From Sporolactobacillus laevolacticus DSM 442 (GTDB taxonomy: Bacteria > Bacillota > Bacilli > Bacillales > Sporolactobacillaceae): a stretch of 64,000 nucleotides of DNA. The position numbers were made by a program, and so were the translations under genes. Of the stretch, positions 45,554 to 55,969 are shown piece by piece. The first letter of the stretch is position 1, and each line of letters starts with the position of its first letter. The stretch lies in contig NZ_AWTC01000009.1 of NCBI RefSeq assembly GCF_000497245.1, positions 126,696 through 190,695 on the forward strand. The letters are read 5' to 3'. The notes under the pieces are model-generated. The model was not told the origin of the DNA and made no database searches. It worked only from the letters and a program-made list of their open reading frames with translations.

Positions 45554-46657
45554 ATGGGATTAATCAAGCCACTTTATGATGACATCTGTGACATGCCAAG
45601 TGGAACAAACAATCTGATCACAGATGTGCCTGGTGTGACTGTCGGTCACTGTACGATCCGGACCGAGACTTTGAAGACCGGTGTCACAGCTATTTTGCCT
45701 CAGCAGGATAACTTGTTTCTTCATAAGCTTCCAGCTGCCGCACATGTCATTAATGGCTTTGGCAAAAGTACCGGTTTGATCCAGATCAATGAACTCGGTT
45801 CATTGGAGACGCCAATCGTGCTTACTAATACATTTGGCGTCGGCACTGGGTTCAATGCGCTGGTTAAGTATATGCTCAACCAGAATAAAGACATTGGCGA
45901 CACAACCGGAACGGTTAATCCGGTGGTCATGGAATGCAACGACGGGAGAATAAATGATATCCGCGCAATGGCGATAACTGAAGACCATGTGCAGCGAGCA
46001 CTGACTGGCACGAAAACAAATTTTGCAGAAGGTGCGGTTGGTGCTGGAACCGGTATGTGCTGCTATCAGTTAAAAGGTGGTGTCGGTTCAGCATCACGGC
46101 AGATTGTTGTCGATGACAAAACGTTCATGTTAGGAGCGTTAGTCCTTTCGAACTTCGGTTCGTTGCCCGATTTGGAGTTTTACGGATGTCGTATCGGCTC
46201 CAAGCTAGCCACATTCGCACAAAGTGAGAAGGCAAGCGAAAAAGGAAGCATCATTGTGATCATCGCAACTGACCTGCCTTTGGATCATCGTCAGCTAACT
46301 AGGATCTGCAAACGAGCGAGTGTTGGCATCACACGTACAGGCGCTTTTATCGGAAATGGCAGTGGTGAGATCGCACTCGCCTTTTCTACCGCCAATCGGA
46401 TCGCTCATTATTCCGATCGTCAACTAAGTACAAAAACTACGATTAGTGAAAATCAGATTGACCGCTTGTTCCGTGCCACGGTTTCCGTTGTTAAAGAGTC
46501 CGTACTGAGCTCGCTGCTGCATGCCGAGACGACCATTGATCATACCGGACATTCGCACCAAAGTTTTATGGATGCAGTACGAGACATGCAGAAAGCGCAG
46601 CCGGATCCGGAGGTAGATGTGCTGCTTGAGCATTTGGGTGTCGGCAAAGCGATTTGA
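45554..46657 (+). CDS. DmpA-type aminopeptidase (peptidase family S58)
   Basis: 367-residue N-terminal-nucleophile hydrolase of the DmpA/P1 group, which self-cleaves before a Ser. The expected cleavage site Gly231-Ser232 is in EKGSIIVIIATDLPLDHRQL. Other motifs: NNLITDVPGVTVGHCTI at the amino end; VVMECNDGRINDIRAM; GAVGAGTGMCCYQLKGGVGSASRQI; IALAFSTANRI. It probably trims D-amino-acid amides or peptides; the true substrate is unknown. AAGGAAGG precedes the ATG. Single gene. Confidence 0.9.
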   Translation: MGLIKPLYDDICDMPSGTNNLITDVPGVTVGHCTIRTETLKTGVTAILPQQDNLFLHKLPAAAHVINGFGKSTGLIQINELGSLETPIVLTNTFGVGTGFNALVKYMLNQNKDIGDTTGTVNPVVMECNDGRINDIRAMAITEDHVQRALTGTKTNFAEGAVGAGTGMCCYQLKGGVGSASRQIVVDDKTFMLGALVLSNFGSLPDLEFYGCRIGSKLATFAQSEKASEKGSIIVIIATDLPLDHRQLTRICKRASVGITRTGAFIGNGSGEIALAFSTANRIAHYSDRQLSTKTTISENQIDRLFRATVSVVKESVLSSLLHAETTIDHTGHSHQSFMDAVRDMQKAQPDPEVDVLLEHLGVGKAI

Positions 46658-46673
46658 ATAAGTATATTCACCA

Positions 46674-46897
46674 CTTAAAATAGTGAATCTAAGTACGTGT
46701 GCGCAGACCATCAGCATTACACGGCTGAAGAACGGGACAAGAAAAAGTAACAGCTCTAGAGCCATTAACGGATGAAGCAATGGCATAAGAAACGTGTACG
46801 TTATCGAGTTCGTTCTTGCGTTGTCTTCTGAACCATTGCTTTTTGAATTTTCAAAAGAAACTTGATTAACGTCTGTTTTTAATTCGCTACTTTTCAC
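46674..46897 (-). CDS. possible small membrane protein behind an attenuator
   Basis: A GTG at 46895-46897, preceded by AAAGGATG, opens a frame with a polar start (DVNQVSFENSKSNGSEDNAR). A long hydrophobic part follows (FLMPLLHPLMALELLLFLVPFF). The frame runs on to 46424, overlapping the peptidase gene by over 200 bp, so its true end is unclear. The given left limit is only where the overlap becomes implausible. It may be genuine because a structured leader and terminator precede it, or a chance frame. Not recognised. Confidence 0.28.
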
Positions 46898-46931
46898 CGT
46901 TACTCATCCTTTCTTTTTTACAGATCCATAG

Positions 46932-46966
46932 AAAAAGCTCCCATTTTTTAAAATGGGAGCTTTTTG
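46932..46966. terminator. symmetric terminator
   Basis: AAAAAGCTCCCATTTT pairs with AAAATGGGAGCTTTTT. On the plus strand it ends the peptidase transcript. On the minus strand it could be the switchable terminator of a leader, because a third complementary segment lies at 46972-46978. Confidence 0.88.
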
Positions 46967-46971
46967 TCTGA

Positions 46972-47090
46972 CTCCCATCCAACGCGAATGAGGACCCAGA
47001 CAATCGTTTAATTTTAACGGTTGCCAGGGCCCTAGCTAATAATCAAGACGCGGACTTTGAATGGAGTAGACATAATATGATCTCCTTGTA
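46972..47090 (-). promoter_or_regulatory. candidate attenuator leader on the minus strand
   Basis: On the minus strand a folded segment between two CGCG pieces contains an interrupted helix CCC-G-CAA-CGTT with its partners. ATGGGAG (46978-46972) follows and can pair with CTCCCAT, the 5' arm of the terminator. Pairing there would prevent the terminator. This is the arrangement of a transcriptional riboswitch or attenuator, but no known class was recognised and no promoter was identified. Confidence 0.35.
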
Positions 47091-47241
47091 TGAATCGGTT
47101 GAAAATTTGGTATGGTCAAATATATCACGCGTCAAATTGGATGTCAACACGTAGAGCAATTTTTCTTTTAGATCAATTCGTTTCCTAATCGATAATTAAG
47201 ACGATTACAAAAATATCATCGGAGATGTTGCAATGAGGCTG

Positions 47242-47279
47242 TTTTGTTCGTCTTTCGGAACAAAATTTAATTTTTTTTA
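47242..47279 (+). terminator. terminator-like hairpin in the ilvB upstream region
   Basis: TTTTGTTC pairs with GAACAAAA, followed by TTTAATTTTTTTT. It lies upstream of the ilvB promoter and would stop read-through from the left. A 24-codon frame starting at ATG 47233 (GGAG before it) overlaps it but is not rich in branched-chain codons. Confidence 0.55.
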
Positions 47280-47347
47280 TAAAAAAATGGTCGAGTTTCT
47301 TCAATAAGTGCCAAGTGAAATGATTGGAAAAAATCTGAAAATGGGGG

Positions 47348-47376
47348 TTGACTGAATTTTTTTCGAGGATTAATAT
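47348..47376 (+). promoter_or_regulatory. sigma-A promoter of ilvB-ilvN-ilvC
   Basis: TTGACT and TAATAT with a 17-bp spacer, giving a leader of about 138 nt. The leader can form AGAGAG / CTCTCT near 47470-47497 and AATCCC / GGGATT earlier. No T-box motif (AGGGTGG followed by ACCGCG) was found. Confidence 0.75.
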
Positions 47377-47521
47377 GTTTGGCAATCCCCACAAATTCTC
47401 ATTCTCATCCATTCGCTCCGGTGAGGATTGGGATTCAAGTAGGGAGAGCAGAAAAAATAGTGTTCACTAGAGAGCAGAAAGGCATAGCCACTCTCTGGTT
47501 CCAAAGAAGGGAGGAAAAAAA

Positions 47522-49240
47522 GTGACCGTGACGGCAAAAACTGAGCATGAACTAAAGATGAATCTTGTGACCGGTGCTGATGTTCTTATTCAATCCATAC
47601 TCCAGGAGGGAACCGAAGTGATTTTCGGTTATCCGGGTGGTGCGGTATTGCCAATCTATGACGCGCTTTACAGGCAAAAGGTCAACCATGTCTTGACCCG
47701 CCATGAACAAGGTGCAATACATGCTGCGGAAGGTTATGCGCGAGTGTCCGGGAAACCGGGGGTTGTCATTGTGACAAGCGGACCAGGGGCAACCAATATT
47801 GTCACGGGATTGATGGACGCGTTCATAGACTCGCTACCCCTAGTCGTTTTTACCGGACAAGTTACAAGAGCAGTGATTAACTCAGATGCCTTTCAGGAAG
47901 CAGATATTATTGGCATAACGGCATCAGCCACCAAGCATAATTTTCAGGTCAGACATGTCCGTGATTTATCACGAACGGTGAGAGAGGCGTTTTACATTGC
48001 TACAACTGGGCGGCCAGGACCAGTGCTTGTTGACTTGCCGAAAGATATATGTGCTGCACAGTTGGTTAATGAGCCGCATCATTCTGAGATTAACCTGCCC
48101 GGATATCGGGTGCCTACACAGGTGAATGAGGGAGATATTCACCGTTTTGCAGAAGCGATCAAAAACGCAAAACGACCGGTTTTATTGGCCGGAGCAGGAG
48201 TCCTTCATGCGAATGCTAGTGATCAGCTTCGTTCTTTTGCCCAAATCCATCACATTCCTGTAGTGTGCACATTACTGGGACTTGGCAGCTTTCCTGCTTC
48301 CGATCCGCTTTTTCTTGGAATGGGCGGAATGCATGGCACCTATGCGGCCAACATGGCATTATCAGAATGCGATTTGTTAATTAATATTGGGGCACGTTTC
48401 GATGATCGGCTGACAGGTAATCTTGCCAAGTTTGCACCGGAAGCAAAGGTTGCCCACGTGGATATTGATCCTTCAGAGATTGGCAAAAACGTTCAAGCGG
48501 ATTATCCGGTCGTTGGTGATGCCCAATCAGTTCTTGCTCAGCTAGAAAAAGTAATGGACGCTAATCCAAATACTCTCGAGTGGCTGAACACATTAAATGG
48601 CTATGCGGAAAAGCATCCGCTCCATTATGAATGTTCACTTGAGAATCAATCGCTTCTGCCGCAATTTGTAATCGAGCGCGTTTGCCATTTTGCCGGATCG
48701 GATGCAATTATTACAACTGATGTCGGGCAGCATCAAATGTGGACCGCTCAATATTATCATTTTGAGCGTCCGAATCGTTGGGTCAGCTCTGGAGGGCTTG
48801 GCACCATGGGTTTTGGATTTCCTGCCGCGATTGGCGCACAGATTGCTGAGCAGAAGAAAAGAGTCGTGGCAATCGTAGGAGATGGCGGTTTTCAAATGAC
48901 TCTGCAAGAACTCGCTGTCGTTCGAGAGTTAAATTTGCCGATCAAGATAATGATCTTAAACAATGGAGCTTTGGGTATGGTACGTCAATGGCAGGAAGCG
49001 TTCTACGGGAAAAGATATTCCCACTCCCTTCCACCAGTTCAACCGGACTTTGTCAGACTAGCTGAAAGCTATGGTATATCTGCCCATCTTGTCGAGAAGG
49101 CAAATGAACTCGACACAGTTCTTGAATCTGCAATGGAAAATGGTGAGCCTATGCTGATTGACTGCCGTGTGAAACAGTTGGAAAACGTTCTTCCAATGGT
49201 TCCTCCGGGAAAAGGGTTAAAAGAAATGACAGGAGTGTGA
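47522..49240 (+). CDS. ilvB: acetolactate synthase large subunit
   Basis: 572-residue thiamine diphosphate enzyme that makes acetolactate or acetohydroxybutyrate, the first common step of Val/Leu/Ile synthesis. Motifs: [38 protein letters not shown] with the catalytic Glu; [12 protein letters not shown]; the [20 protein letters not shown] to MILNN cofactor motif. FAD/acetolactate-type features support the anabolic enzyme. GTG start after GGGAGG. It is followed after 6 bp by ilvN. Confidence 0.96.
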   Translation: MTVTAKTEHELKMNLVTGADVLIQSILQEGTEVIFGYPGGAVLPIYDALYRQKVNHVLTRHEQGAIHAAEGYARVSGKPGVVIVTSGPGATNIVTGLMDAFIDSLPLVVFTGQVTRAVINSDAFQEADIIGITASATKHNFQVRHVRDLSRTVREAFYIATTGRPGPVLVDLPKDICAAQLVNEPHHSEINLPGYRVPTQVNEGDIHRFAEAIKNAKRPVLLAGAGVLHANASDQLRSFAQIHHIPVVCTLLGLGSFPASDPLFLGMGGMHGTYAANMALSECDLLINIGARFDDRLTGNLAKFAPEAKVAHVDIDPSEIGKNVQADYPVVGDAQSVLAQLEKVMDANPNTLEWLNTLNGYAEKHPLHYECSLENQSLLPQFVIERVCHFAGSDAIITTDVGQHQMWTAQYYHFERPNRWVSSGGLGTMGFGFPAAIGAQIAEQKKRVVAIVGDGGFQMTLQELAVVRELNLPIKIMILNNGALGMVRQWQEAFYGKRYSHSLPPVQPDFVRLAESYGISAHLVEKANELDTVLESAMENGEPMLIDCRVKQLENVLPMVPPGKGLKEMTGV

Positions 49241-49246
49241 GGGAGG

Positions 49247-49486
49247 ATGTTACGAACGATTGTCGCCACGGTTTCCAGCGGATCGAATGTGTTGATACGT
49301 ATGACCGCACTAATGGCCAAAAGCGCGATTCGAATTGAATCACTGCATATGCAACGATCCAACACACAAGAAAACATATCGAGAATCAGTATGCTGGTAG
49401 ATGTTGAAAACGAACGCCAAACAGCACGTTATGTTAATCAATTAGACCGATTGGTTGATGTTATTTCTGTGGCGGATATGACCTAA
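49247..49486 (+). CDS. ilvN: acetolactate synthase small (regulatory) subunit, short form
   Basis: 79 residues forming one ACT domain (TIVATVSSGSNVLIRMTALMAKSAIRIESLHMQRS; QLDRLVDVISVADM). Most Bacillales IlvH/IlvN proteins are about 160-175 residues with a second domain; here only the ACT domain remains, as in short IlvM/IlvN types. It may still bind valine and stabilise IlvB. The GAGGGAGG ribosome site abuts the ATG, an unusually tight spacing. Confidence 0.85.
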   Translation: MLRTIVATVSSGSNVLIRMTALMAKSAIRIESLHMQRSNTQENISRISMLVDVENERQTARYVNQLDRLVDVISVADMT

Positions 49487-49532
49487 GCATTAGTTAGGTG
49501 TTTAGAAGATTGAGAGATTACGAAAAAAATAG

Positions 49533-50585
<1,053 letters not shown>

Positions 50586-50634
50586 ACTACAAAACAACAA
50601 TTAGTGTTTGCTCAAAAAGGATAAAAGGAACAAG

Positions 50635-50682
50635 GTCAGGCAGATCCTCTTCTTATCAGCAGAAGTTCCTGCCTGACTTTTC
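50635..50682 (+). terminator. terminator of ilvBNC
   Basis: GTCAGGCAG pairs with CTGCCTGAC across a 25-nt loop, followed by TTTTC. Confidence 0.75.
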
Positions 50683-50777
50683 TCAGACTTTTTGAACACT
50701 CTATATATTACTAAATTCGATCGAATATGTCATCATTCGACGATTAATTCATTATCCGTAAGAAGATATCTAGGAGT

Positions 50778-51773
50778 GTGAGGAACATTGGGGATTGCTT
50801 ACAATTAGCTGACGTACTGGAAGCTATGCGCTGTCTAGCGCCTGTGGTGCATCAGACACCTATGACTGAATCGGCAACGTTTAATGCTTTGACTGGATCA
50901 CATCTGCACTTTAAGCTTGAGAATTTGCAGCGGACAGGCTCATTTAAATTGCGGGGGTCTTATAATAAGATTTCTCACTTGAGTTTGCAGCAGGCGGCAC
51001 AGGGAATTGTGACAGCTTCAGCGGGAAATCATGCCCAGGGTGTTGCCTTTTCCGCCGCGGAGCAAAAGATAAAAGCCAAAATCTTTATGCCTGAAAACAC
51101 ACCGAAAGCTAAAGTACAAGCAACCTCTGATTACGGGGCACAAGTCGTTCTAACTGGAGAATCTTATCAAGAGTCTTTCGAGGCCGCTTTGATGGATCAA
51201 CAGAAAACCGGTGCAACCTTTATCCACGCATTTGATGACTATCAGGTGATGGCCGGACAAGGCACCGTTGCTGTTGAAATGCTGAAGCAATGCCCCGAAT
51301 TACAGACTGTTTTTGTGCCAATTGGCGGCGGCGGTCTTGCAGCAGGTGTAGCCACATATCTTAAAAATATAAATCGAGATATTCGTGTCATCGGTGTGCA
51401 GTCCGAATGTGCTCCAGCTGTGTATAATCGCTATCATCAAAGAGAGGATTCAATACCAGAGCATATCTCAGGAATTGCAGAAGGTATTCTCGTTAAAAAA
51501 CCCGGTCAAAAAACGTTTCCGATTATTGACCAATATCTAGATGATGTCGTTACCGTTTCTGATCAAGAGATCGCTCAAGCAATGATCTTAATGCTTGAAC
51601 GGAGCAAACTACTCGTGGAAGGAGCAGGAGCGGCGGCTTTGGCAGCAGTGCTCTCCGGCCGGGTTCCGGTTCGGGGCAAGCATGCCGGCCTGATCATCAG
51701 TGGAGGAAATACAGATTCGGAGCAGCTTCCAGTGCTGAAACAGATGGCTCTTTCTAATGACGCCGTATTATAG
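50778..51773 (+). CDS. ilvA: threonine ammonia-lyase, single-domain form
   Basis: 331-residue PLP enzyme making 2-oxobutanoate from threonine. Motifs: ENLQRTGSFKLRGSYNKI with the PLP Lys; SAGNHAQGVAFSA; PIGGGGLAAGVATYL; ERSKLLVEGAGAAALAAVLSG. It ends right after the catalytic domain. The carboxyl ACT-like regulatory region of classical biosynthetic IlvA is missing, so isoleucine feedback through that domain is not expected. Position after ilvBNC supports a biosynthetic role. The GTG start at 50778 is only tentative because TAGGAG is very close. Confidence 0.9.
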   Translation: MRNIGDCLQLADVLEAMRCLAPVVHQTPMTESATFNALTGSHLHFKLENLQRTGSFKLRGSYNKISHLSLQQAAQGIVTASAGNHAQGVAFSAAEQKIKAKIFMPENTPKAKVQATSDYGAQVVLTGESYQESFEAALMDQQKTGATFIHAFDDYQVMAGQGTVAVEMLKQCPELQTVFVPIGGGGLAAGVATYLKNINRDIRVIGVQSECAPAVYNRYHQREDSIPEHISGIAEGILVKKPGQKTFPIIDQYLDDVVTVSDQEIAQAMILMLERSKLLVEGAGAAALAAVLSGRVPVRGKHAGLIISGGNTDSEQLPVLKQMALSNDAVL

Positions 51774-51830
51774 AATTTGACATAGGCTTAATTATCAGAA
51801 TAAAACCGCACAATTAGGGGGCTTAAACAA

Positions 51831-52607
51831 ATGATCATCAATGCCGATCAGATCAGCTGGCGACGTGAAAATAAAGTTGTACTCAAAGATGTCACGTGGC
51901 AAGTGAGAAAAGGCGAGCATTGGTCACTTGTCGGCTTGAATGGCTCAGGGAAAACGACATTGCTGAAGATGATCAACGGGTATATTTGGCCCTCAAGCGG
52001 AACGCTGTCGGTTCTCGATCAGTCATTTGGACAAACAGATCTTCGTGAATTGAGAAAGAGGATCGGTTGGGTCAGCTCTGCCTTGGCGGAGCAATTAAGA
52101 CCGGTCGAAAAACCGGAATCAATTGTCCTCAGCGGGAAGTTTGCATCCATTGGGTTATATGACTCAATCACAAATGATGATCACCACCAGGCCAAAGCGT
52201 TGCTTGATTTACTCGATTGTCATCCCTTTGCCGACCGACCATTTGGGACTCTTTCACAAGGGGAGAAGCAGCGCGTACTTATTGCGCGGGCGCTGATGGC
52301 TTCACCAGAATTGCTCATTTTAGATGAACCATGCAATGGGCTCGACATTTTCGCGCGAGAGCGGCTTCTGACTATCGTTCAGAAACTGGCTTCCCAATCA
52401 GATTCTCCAACCATGATCTTTGTAACCCATCATGTCGGCGAACTTCTGCCGTGCTTTGAGCACACCCTTTTGCTGAAAGCAGGCAAAGTCTATCAATCTG
52501 GTCGTACTGAAGACCTGATGAGCCCAAAAAATATGACTAATTTCTACGGCGGAAACGTCGTCGTTGAACGGCATGGTGAGCGATTGTCGATGGCGATTCA
52601 TTCTTGA
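51831..52607 (+). CDS. ABC transporter ATP-binding protein (YlmA-like)
   Basis: 258-residue ATPase. Walker A GLNGSGKTTLLKM, signature LSQGEKQRVLIARALM, Walker B LLILDEPCNGLDIFARE and switch His in FVTHHVGEL. It matches YlmA-type stand-alone ATPases; no permease lies nearby, so transport is uncertain. AGGGGG precedes the ATG by about 11 nt. Confidence 0.85.
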   Translation: MIINADQISWRRENKVVLKDVTWQVRKGEHWSLVGLNGSGKTTLLKMINGYIWPSSGTLSVLDQSFGQTDLRELRKRIGWVSSALAEQLRPVEKPESIVLSGKFASIGLYDSITNDDHHQAKALLDLLDCHPFADRPFGTLSQGEKQRVLIARALMASPELLILDEPCNGLDIFARERLLTIVQKLASQSDSPTMIFVTHHVGELLPCFEHTLLLKAGKVYQSGRTEDLMSPKNMTNFYGGNVVVERHGERLSMAIHS

Positions 52608-52738
52608 TCAGAAAGATGAAATGAGACACAACATATAGAGAACGGTATACATGCCGGTTGCCTCTCTTCGTGAGGTATGGGGGTACGAATAGAGAATTTA
52701 GGCTAATACAGATATACAAAACAGAGACGAAGGTATTC

Positions 52739-52794
52739 AAAAACCTTTTACCACTGCATTGATGAATGGAATGCAGAAATAAAAGGTTTTTTTC
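52739..52794 (+). terminator. long intrinsic terminator
   Basis: AAAAACCTTTTA pairs with TAAAAGGTTTTT, with an inner CTGCATT / AATGCAG helix, then T-run. Confidence 0.85.
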
Positions 52795-52998
52795 TTTTAA
52801 GATGAACGCAAGGTACCATTTTATGAACTGAGTATTTAGTCGGGGATGTTTTTGTCAGAAAAAGACGAAGAATAATTGAATGCGGGATTTTTAGGTAGAA
52901 TGACCGTGTTCATAATTTTGACACTTTTTTATAATGTTTTAAGATAATTATCTTTGCTTCTCTATCAGCAGGACTTGATTGTAACAGGAAGTGAAAAG

Positions 52999-53529
52999 AT
53001 GTTTCATCGATTGATCATGATCTATCGAAATGATCGAAATGAGGATCAGGGCTATACTCTTTTCTTAGATCAAAAGTCCGGAAGAATCTACAAGGCTTAT
53101 CATCGAAAAGTAAACCAAACGTTTTATTGGATTTCTTTTTTCTTGACTTTAGTAGTGTTACGAGAATTGAATACAGCACATCTCGCAATTAAACAGCCGT
53201 TGCTCATGATATTAATTTTGGTTTTTGAACTAATTGTGAGCTACTTCATCGGGCGTGCGCTCTATAAAATGTACTATATGCCACTTTTAAAAGAAATCTA
53301 TATCACAAAAGATATGCTGGAAGATTATGCGTATAAAGGGAAGAGCGTTCTTAAGAAAGATGTGATCATAGCGATCATTCTAATTCTTGTCTTAATTATG
53401 TTTACGTTGTTGTATGTGTTCACGTTTTGGTTCATCTGGCTGCTTGGATCATTTTTTGTAGCTGTCCTTATCTCTTTTATGCTTTGCTTTTTTTCAAGAG
53501 AGCGCTTCAAAATGTGTAAACGTGTTTGA
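52999..53529 (+). CDS. hypothetical membrane protein
   Basis: 176 residues with four predicted helices in two pairs (FYWISFFLTLVVLRE; LLMILILVFELIVSYFIG; VIIAIILILVLIMFTLLYVF; FFVAVLISFMLCFF). A polar amino part looks like a small cytosolic domain (YTLFLDQKSGRIYKAYHRK). AGGAAGTG precedes the ATG at 52999; the upstream TTG at 52954 has no ribosome site. Not recognised. Confidence 0.65.
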   Translation: MFHRLIMIYRNDRNEDQGYTLFLDQKSGRIYKAYHRKVNQTFYWISFFLTLVVLRELNTAHLAIKQPLLMILILVFELIVSYFIGRALYKMYYMPLLKEIYITKDMLEDYAYKGKSVLKKDVIIAIILILVLIMFTLLYVFTFWFIWLLGSFFVAVLISFMLCFFSRERFKMCKRV

Positions 53530-53552
53530 TTACTGAAAAGCATGCTCAAGAA

Positions 53553-53604
53553 AAAGAATCAGCTTCCCAAATAGGAATGCATTGGGAAGACTGATTCTTT
53601 ATTA
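53553..53604. terminator. bidirectional terminator
   Basis: AAGAATCAG with inner CTTCCCAA pairs with TTGGGAAG and CTGATTCTT, between convergent genes. Confidence 0.8.
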
Positions 53605-53625
53605 TCCAATCGTGTTACCCAGTGA

Positions 53626-54516
53626 TTAAGCAGTCGGCAAACCGCCGGTAACGCCGTAAATCTGGCCGGTGACATAGCTCGAATCATTTGACGCAAGGTA
53701 TACATAAACACCGGCAAGTTCTGCCGGTTGGCCGGCGCGTTTGAATGGCGTATTTTGTCCGAACTTAGAAATATCTGACTTGATTTGTCCACCGCAGACT
53801 TGCAGGGGTGTCCAGATTGGTCCCGGTGCAACTGAGTTTACCCGAATTCCTTTTGGTGCTAGTTCCTTAGCCAGGCCTTTTGTAAATGCAGAAATCGCAC
53901 TTTTTGTTGGTGAATACGAAAGCAGTTCTGGGCTCGGACTGAAGGCTTGGACAGACGATGTTGTGATAATCGAAGCACCCTTTGGTAAATGAGGCAATGC
54001 CGCTTTGACCGTCCAGTATAACGAAAAAACATTCGTTTCAAAAGTCTTGCGCAAAACATTTGTCGGCAGCTCGGCAATGCTTTTATAGGCTTGCTGCATG
54101 CCGGCAACCAAGGCCAAGATATCCAGCCCGCCAAGTTCTTGATTGGCCCTATCCACCATTTCCTTACAGAAACCTTCATCGGTTAAATCGCCAGGAATCA
54201 GGAGTGCTTTTCGCCCTGCTTCTTCGATTAAGGCTTTTACATCTTCCGCGTCAGACTGTTCATAAGGTAAATAATTGATTGCTACATCGGCGCCTTCGCG
54301 TGCATAGGCAATTGCGGCCGCACGCGCAATGCCGGAATCGCCGCCGGTAACAAGTGCTTTTCTGCCTAGCAGTTTTCCGGATCCCTTATACGTTTTTTCG
54401 CCGCAGTCCGGAACAGGGGTCATTCTTTTCTGCAACCCCGGAGCAGGTTGTTCTTGTTTCGGATAAGTGCCGGATGTGTATTCTTTTGTCGGATCTTCAA
54501 CGGACGTGTAAACCAT
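53626..54516 (-). CDS. short-chain dehydrogenase/reductase with extended N-terminus
   Basis: 296-residue NAD(P)-dependent oxidoreductase. [29 protein letters not shown] is the nucleotide fold. [37 protein letters not shown] holds the catalytic Tyr and Lys, with Ser in TTSSVQAF. The about 45-residue leader ([21 protein letters not shown]) is typical of the general-stress YhdF/YghA group. GGAGCGATG precedes the start. Substrate unknown. Confidence 0.9.
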   Translation of the reverse strand: MVYTSVEDPTKEYTSGTYPKQEQPAPGLQKRMTPVPDCGEKTYKGSGKLLGRKALVTGGDSGIARAAAIAYAREGADVAINYLPYEQSDAEDVKALIEEAGRKALLIPGDLTDEGFCKEMVDRANQELGGLDILALVAGMQQAYKSIAELPTNVLRKTFETNVFSLYWTVKAALPHLPKGASIITTSSVQAFSPSPELLSYSPTKSAISAFTKGLAKELAPKGIRVNSVAPGPIWTPLQVCGGQIKSDISKFGQNTPFKRAGQPAELAGVYVYLASNDSSYVTGQIYGVTGGLPTA

Positions 54517-54714
54517 AACATCGCTCCTTAATAAATGTAGATGAAAAACTCTTTGTTAACTGGTTTTCCTTGCAACTTGCCATTTAGTTGTAGAATGCGT
54601 CAATTAAGAAAATTTATGAAGAAAATTGGAAATTAAAAAGTGAGATCTAAACAGATTTATTAATTATTCAACAGGTAAATCACCGCAGGTAACGGAGAAA
54701 AACGGTTTGAGCTG

Positions 54715-54739
54715 AGGACATATGTCCTTTCCAAAGGAC
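54715..54739. promoter_or_regulatory. overlapping palindromes upstream of the DMT/Crp cluster
   Basis: AGGACATATGTCCT (54715-54728) and GTCCTTTCCAAAGGAC (54724-54739) share one arm, giving three alternating GGAC/GTCC units. They lie about 50 bp before the first gene. Possible operator for the cluster's Crp/Fnr regulator, or alternative RNA hairpins; neither matches a standard Crp/Fnr site. Confidence 0.45.
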
Positions 54740-54787
54740 TAGGTTTTATCTTTTAATAAAGGTGAGAACGTTTTAAGGAGAGAAATG

Positions 54788-55213
54788 ATGAAAGGGAGCC
54801 TATTCGCATTGCTTGGCGGCGCATTGATTACATTGCAGGGTGTTGCTAATTCTCGGATTAGCCAGGATATTGGCACTTGGCAAACTGCCACCGTCACCCA
54901 ATTCACCGGATTTATAGCGGCATTACTGATCCTGATTTTTGTTCGGGATCGAAACTGGACAAAGCTAAAACAAGTCAATCCATTATACTTAAGTGGAGGC
55001 GCTTTAGGCGCATTCATTATCTTCAGCAATATTACCGCAATTCATCATATTGGTGCGACGCTTGCTATCTCTATTGTCTTGATTGCTCAGCTTTGTCTGA
55101 CCTTTATTATTGATATCAAGGGATGGTTCGGTGTCTTGAAGCAAAAAATGAGTCTTTCCCAGTGTATCGGCATCGGTTTGATGATTGCGGGTGTCGTGAT
55201 TTTAAGGTTTTGA
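54788..55213 (+). CDS. DMT-superfamily membrane protein (YdcZ/DUF606), first copy
   Basis: 141 residues, about five helices, of the YdcZ (DUF606) family: SLFALLGGALITLQGVANSRI at the start, GALGAFIIFSNITAIHHIGATLAISIVLIAQL, and a final QCIGIGLMIAGVVIL. Of the two adjacent ATGs, 54788 sits 7 nt after AAGGAG. It is separated by 30 bp from a Crp/Fnr gene and then a second DUF606 gene, so the two probably form a hetero-oligomeric small-molecule carrier. Confidence 0.83.
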   Translation: MKGSLFALLGGALITLQGVANSRISQDIGTWQTATVTQFTGFIAALLILIFVRDRNWTKLKQVNPLYLSGGALGAFIIFSNITAIHHIGATLAISIVLIAQLCLTFIIDIKGWFGVLKQKMSLSQCIGIGLMIAGVVILRF

Positions 55214-55243
55214 CAACTTGGTTACCTGAGGAGAGACAAGAAA

Positions 55244-55942
55244 ATGAAAGAAATAACAGAAAAAGAGCCTATAAACACATATTTGCATCAGCATCAAATC
55301 GAATCGATATTTAATGATGAACTTATGCCCTATCTGTCCTTGTATAGTTTCGATCAGGGCGAGCTGGTTTGTTCACAAGGCGAGCCTTCGCAATACTTAT
55401 ACGTCCTTGTTCAGGGAAAATTGAAAATCTATACCACTTCTGCCGAAGGAAAAACACTGATTCTCTCTTTTAAAACGCCGCTTGAAGTGGTTGGGGATAT
55501 TGAATACGTGCAAGGCAACGACCTGATTAATACGGTTGAAGCTGTATCTCCGGTTCTTATGATTGGCGTTCACTATCGCTGGTTGAAGAAATACGGGAGC
55601 GATCATTCACCTCTTCTGAACTTTTTGTTGAAAATTATTACATACAAGTTTTGCATTAAATCCAATTCACTGAGTTTTAATTTGATGTACCCGGTCGATG
55701 TACGTCTCGCCAGTTATTTGCTGTCTGTTTCGTTCGATGAATCCAACACGCAATTTAAAGGCCAGCTCAGCACTACCCATTTAAAAGACGCTGCGAATTT
55801 AATTGGAACGAGTTATCGGCACCTGAATCGGGTGATCCGGAAGCTCTGCACAGAAGGACTGATTGAGCGGAAAAATGGCTTCATCCATGTGAAGGATAGA
55901 GAACGATTAAGCAAGTTGGCTATTGATAATATCTATGAATGA
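55244..55942 (+). CDS. Crp/Fnr family transcriptional regulator (YeiL-like)
   Basis: 232 residues: cyclic-nucleotide-binding-like beta-barrel (SLYSFDQGELVCSQGEPSQYLYVLVQGKLKIYTTS), a long dimer helix, and a winged helix with LIGTSYRHLNRVIRKLCTEGLIERKNGFIHVKD. No Cys cluster for an iron-sulfur centre of the Fnr type is seen. Between the two DUF606 genes; likely controls them. GAGAGAC precedes the ATG. Confidence 0.87.
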   Translation: MKEITEKEPINTYLHQHQIESIFNDELMPYLSLYSFDQGELVCSQGEPSQYLYVLVQGKLKIYTTSAEGKTLILSFKTPLEVVGDIEYVQGNDLINTVEAVSPVLMIGVHYRWLKKYGSDHSPLLNFLLKIITYKFCIKSNSLSFNLMYPVDVRLASYLLSVSFDESNTQFKGQLSTTHLKDAANLIGTSYRHLNRVIRKLCTEGLIERKNGFIHVKDRERLSKLAIDNIYE

Positions 55943-55969
55943 ACAACGTTATAAAAAGAGGGATAAAGA

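Noticed and set aside
46424..46673. Left part of the minus-strand frame running through the peptidase gene
   Set aside because: It is the antisense of a well-conserved S58 peptidase and has no family features; only the right part remains possible.
46985..47060. Guanidine/PRPP (ykkC) riboswitch on the minus strand
   Set aside because: CTAGGG and CTGGGTCC resemble parts of the class, but other conserved blocks and the overall length are missing.
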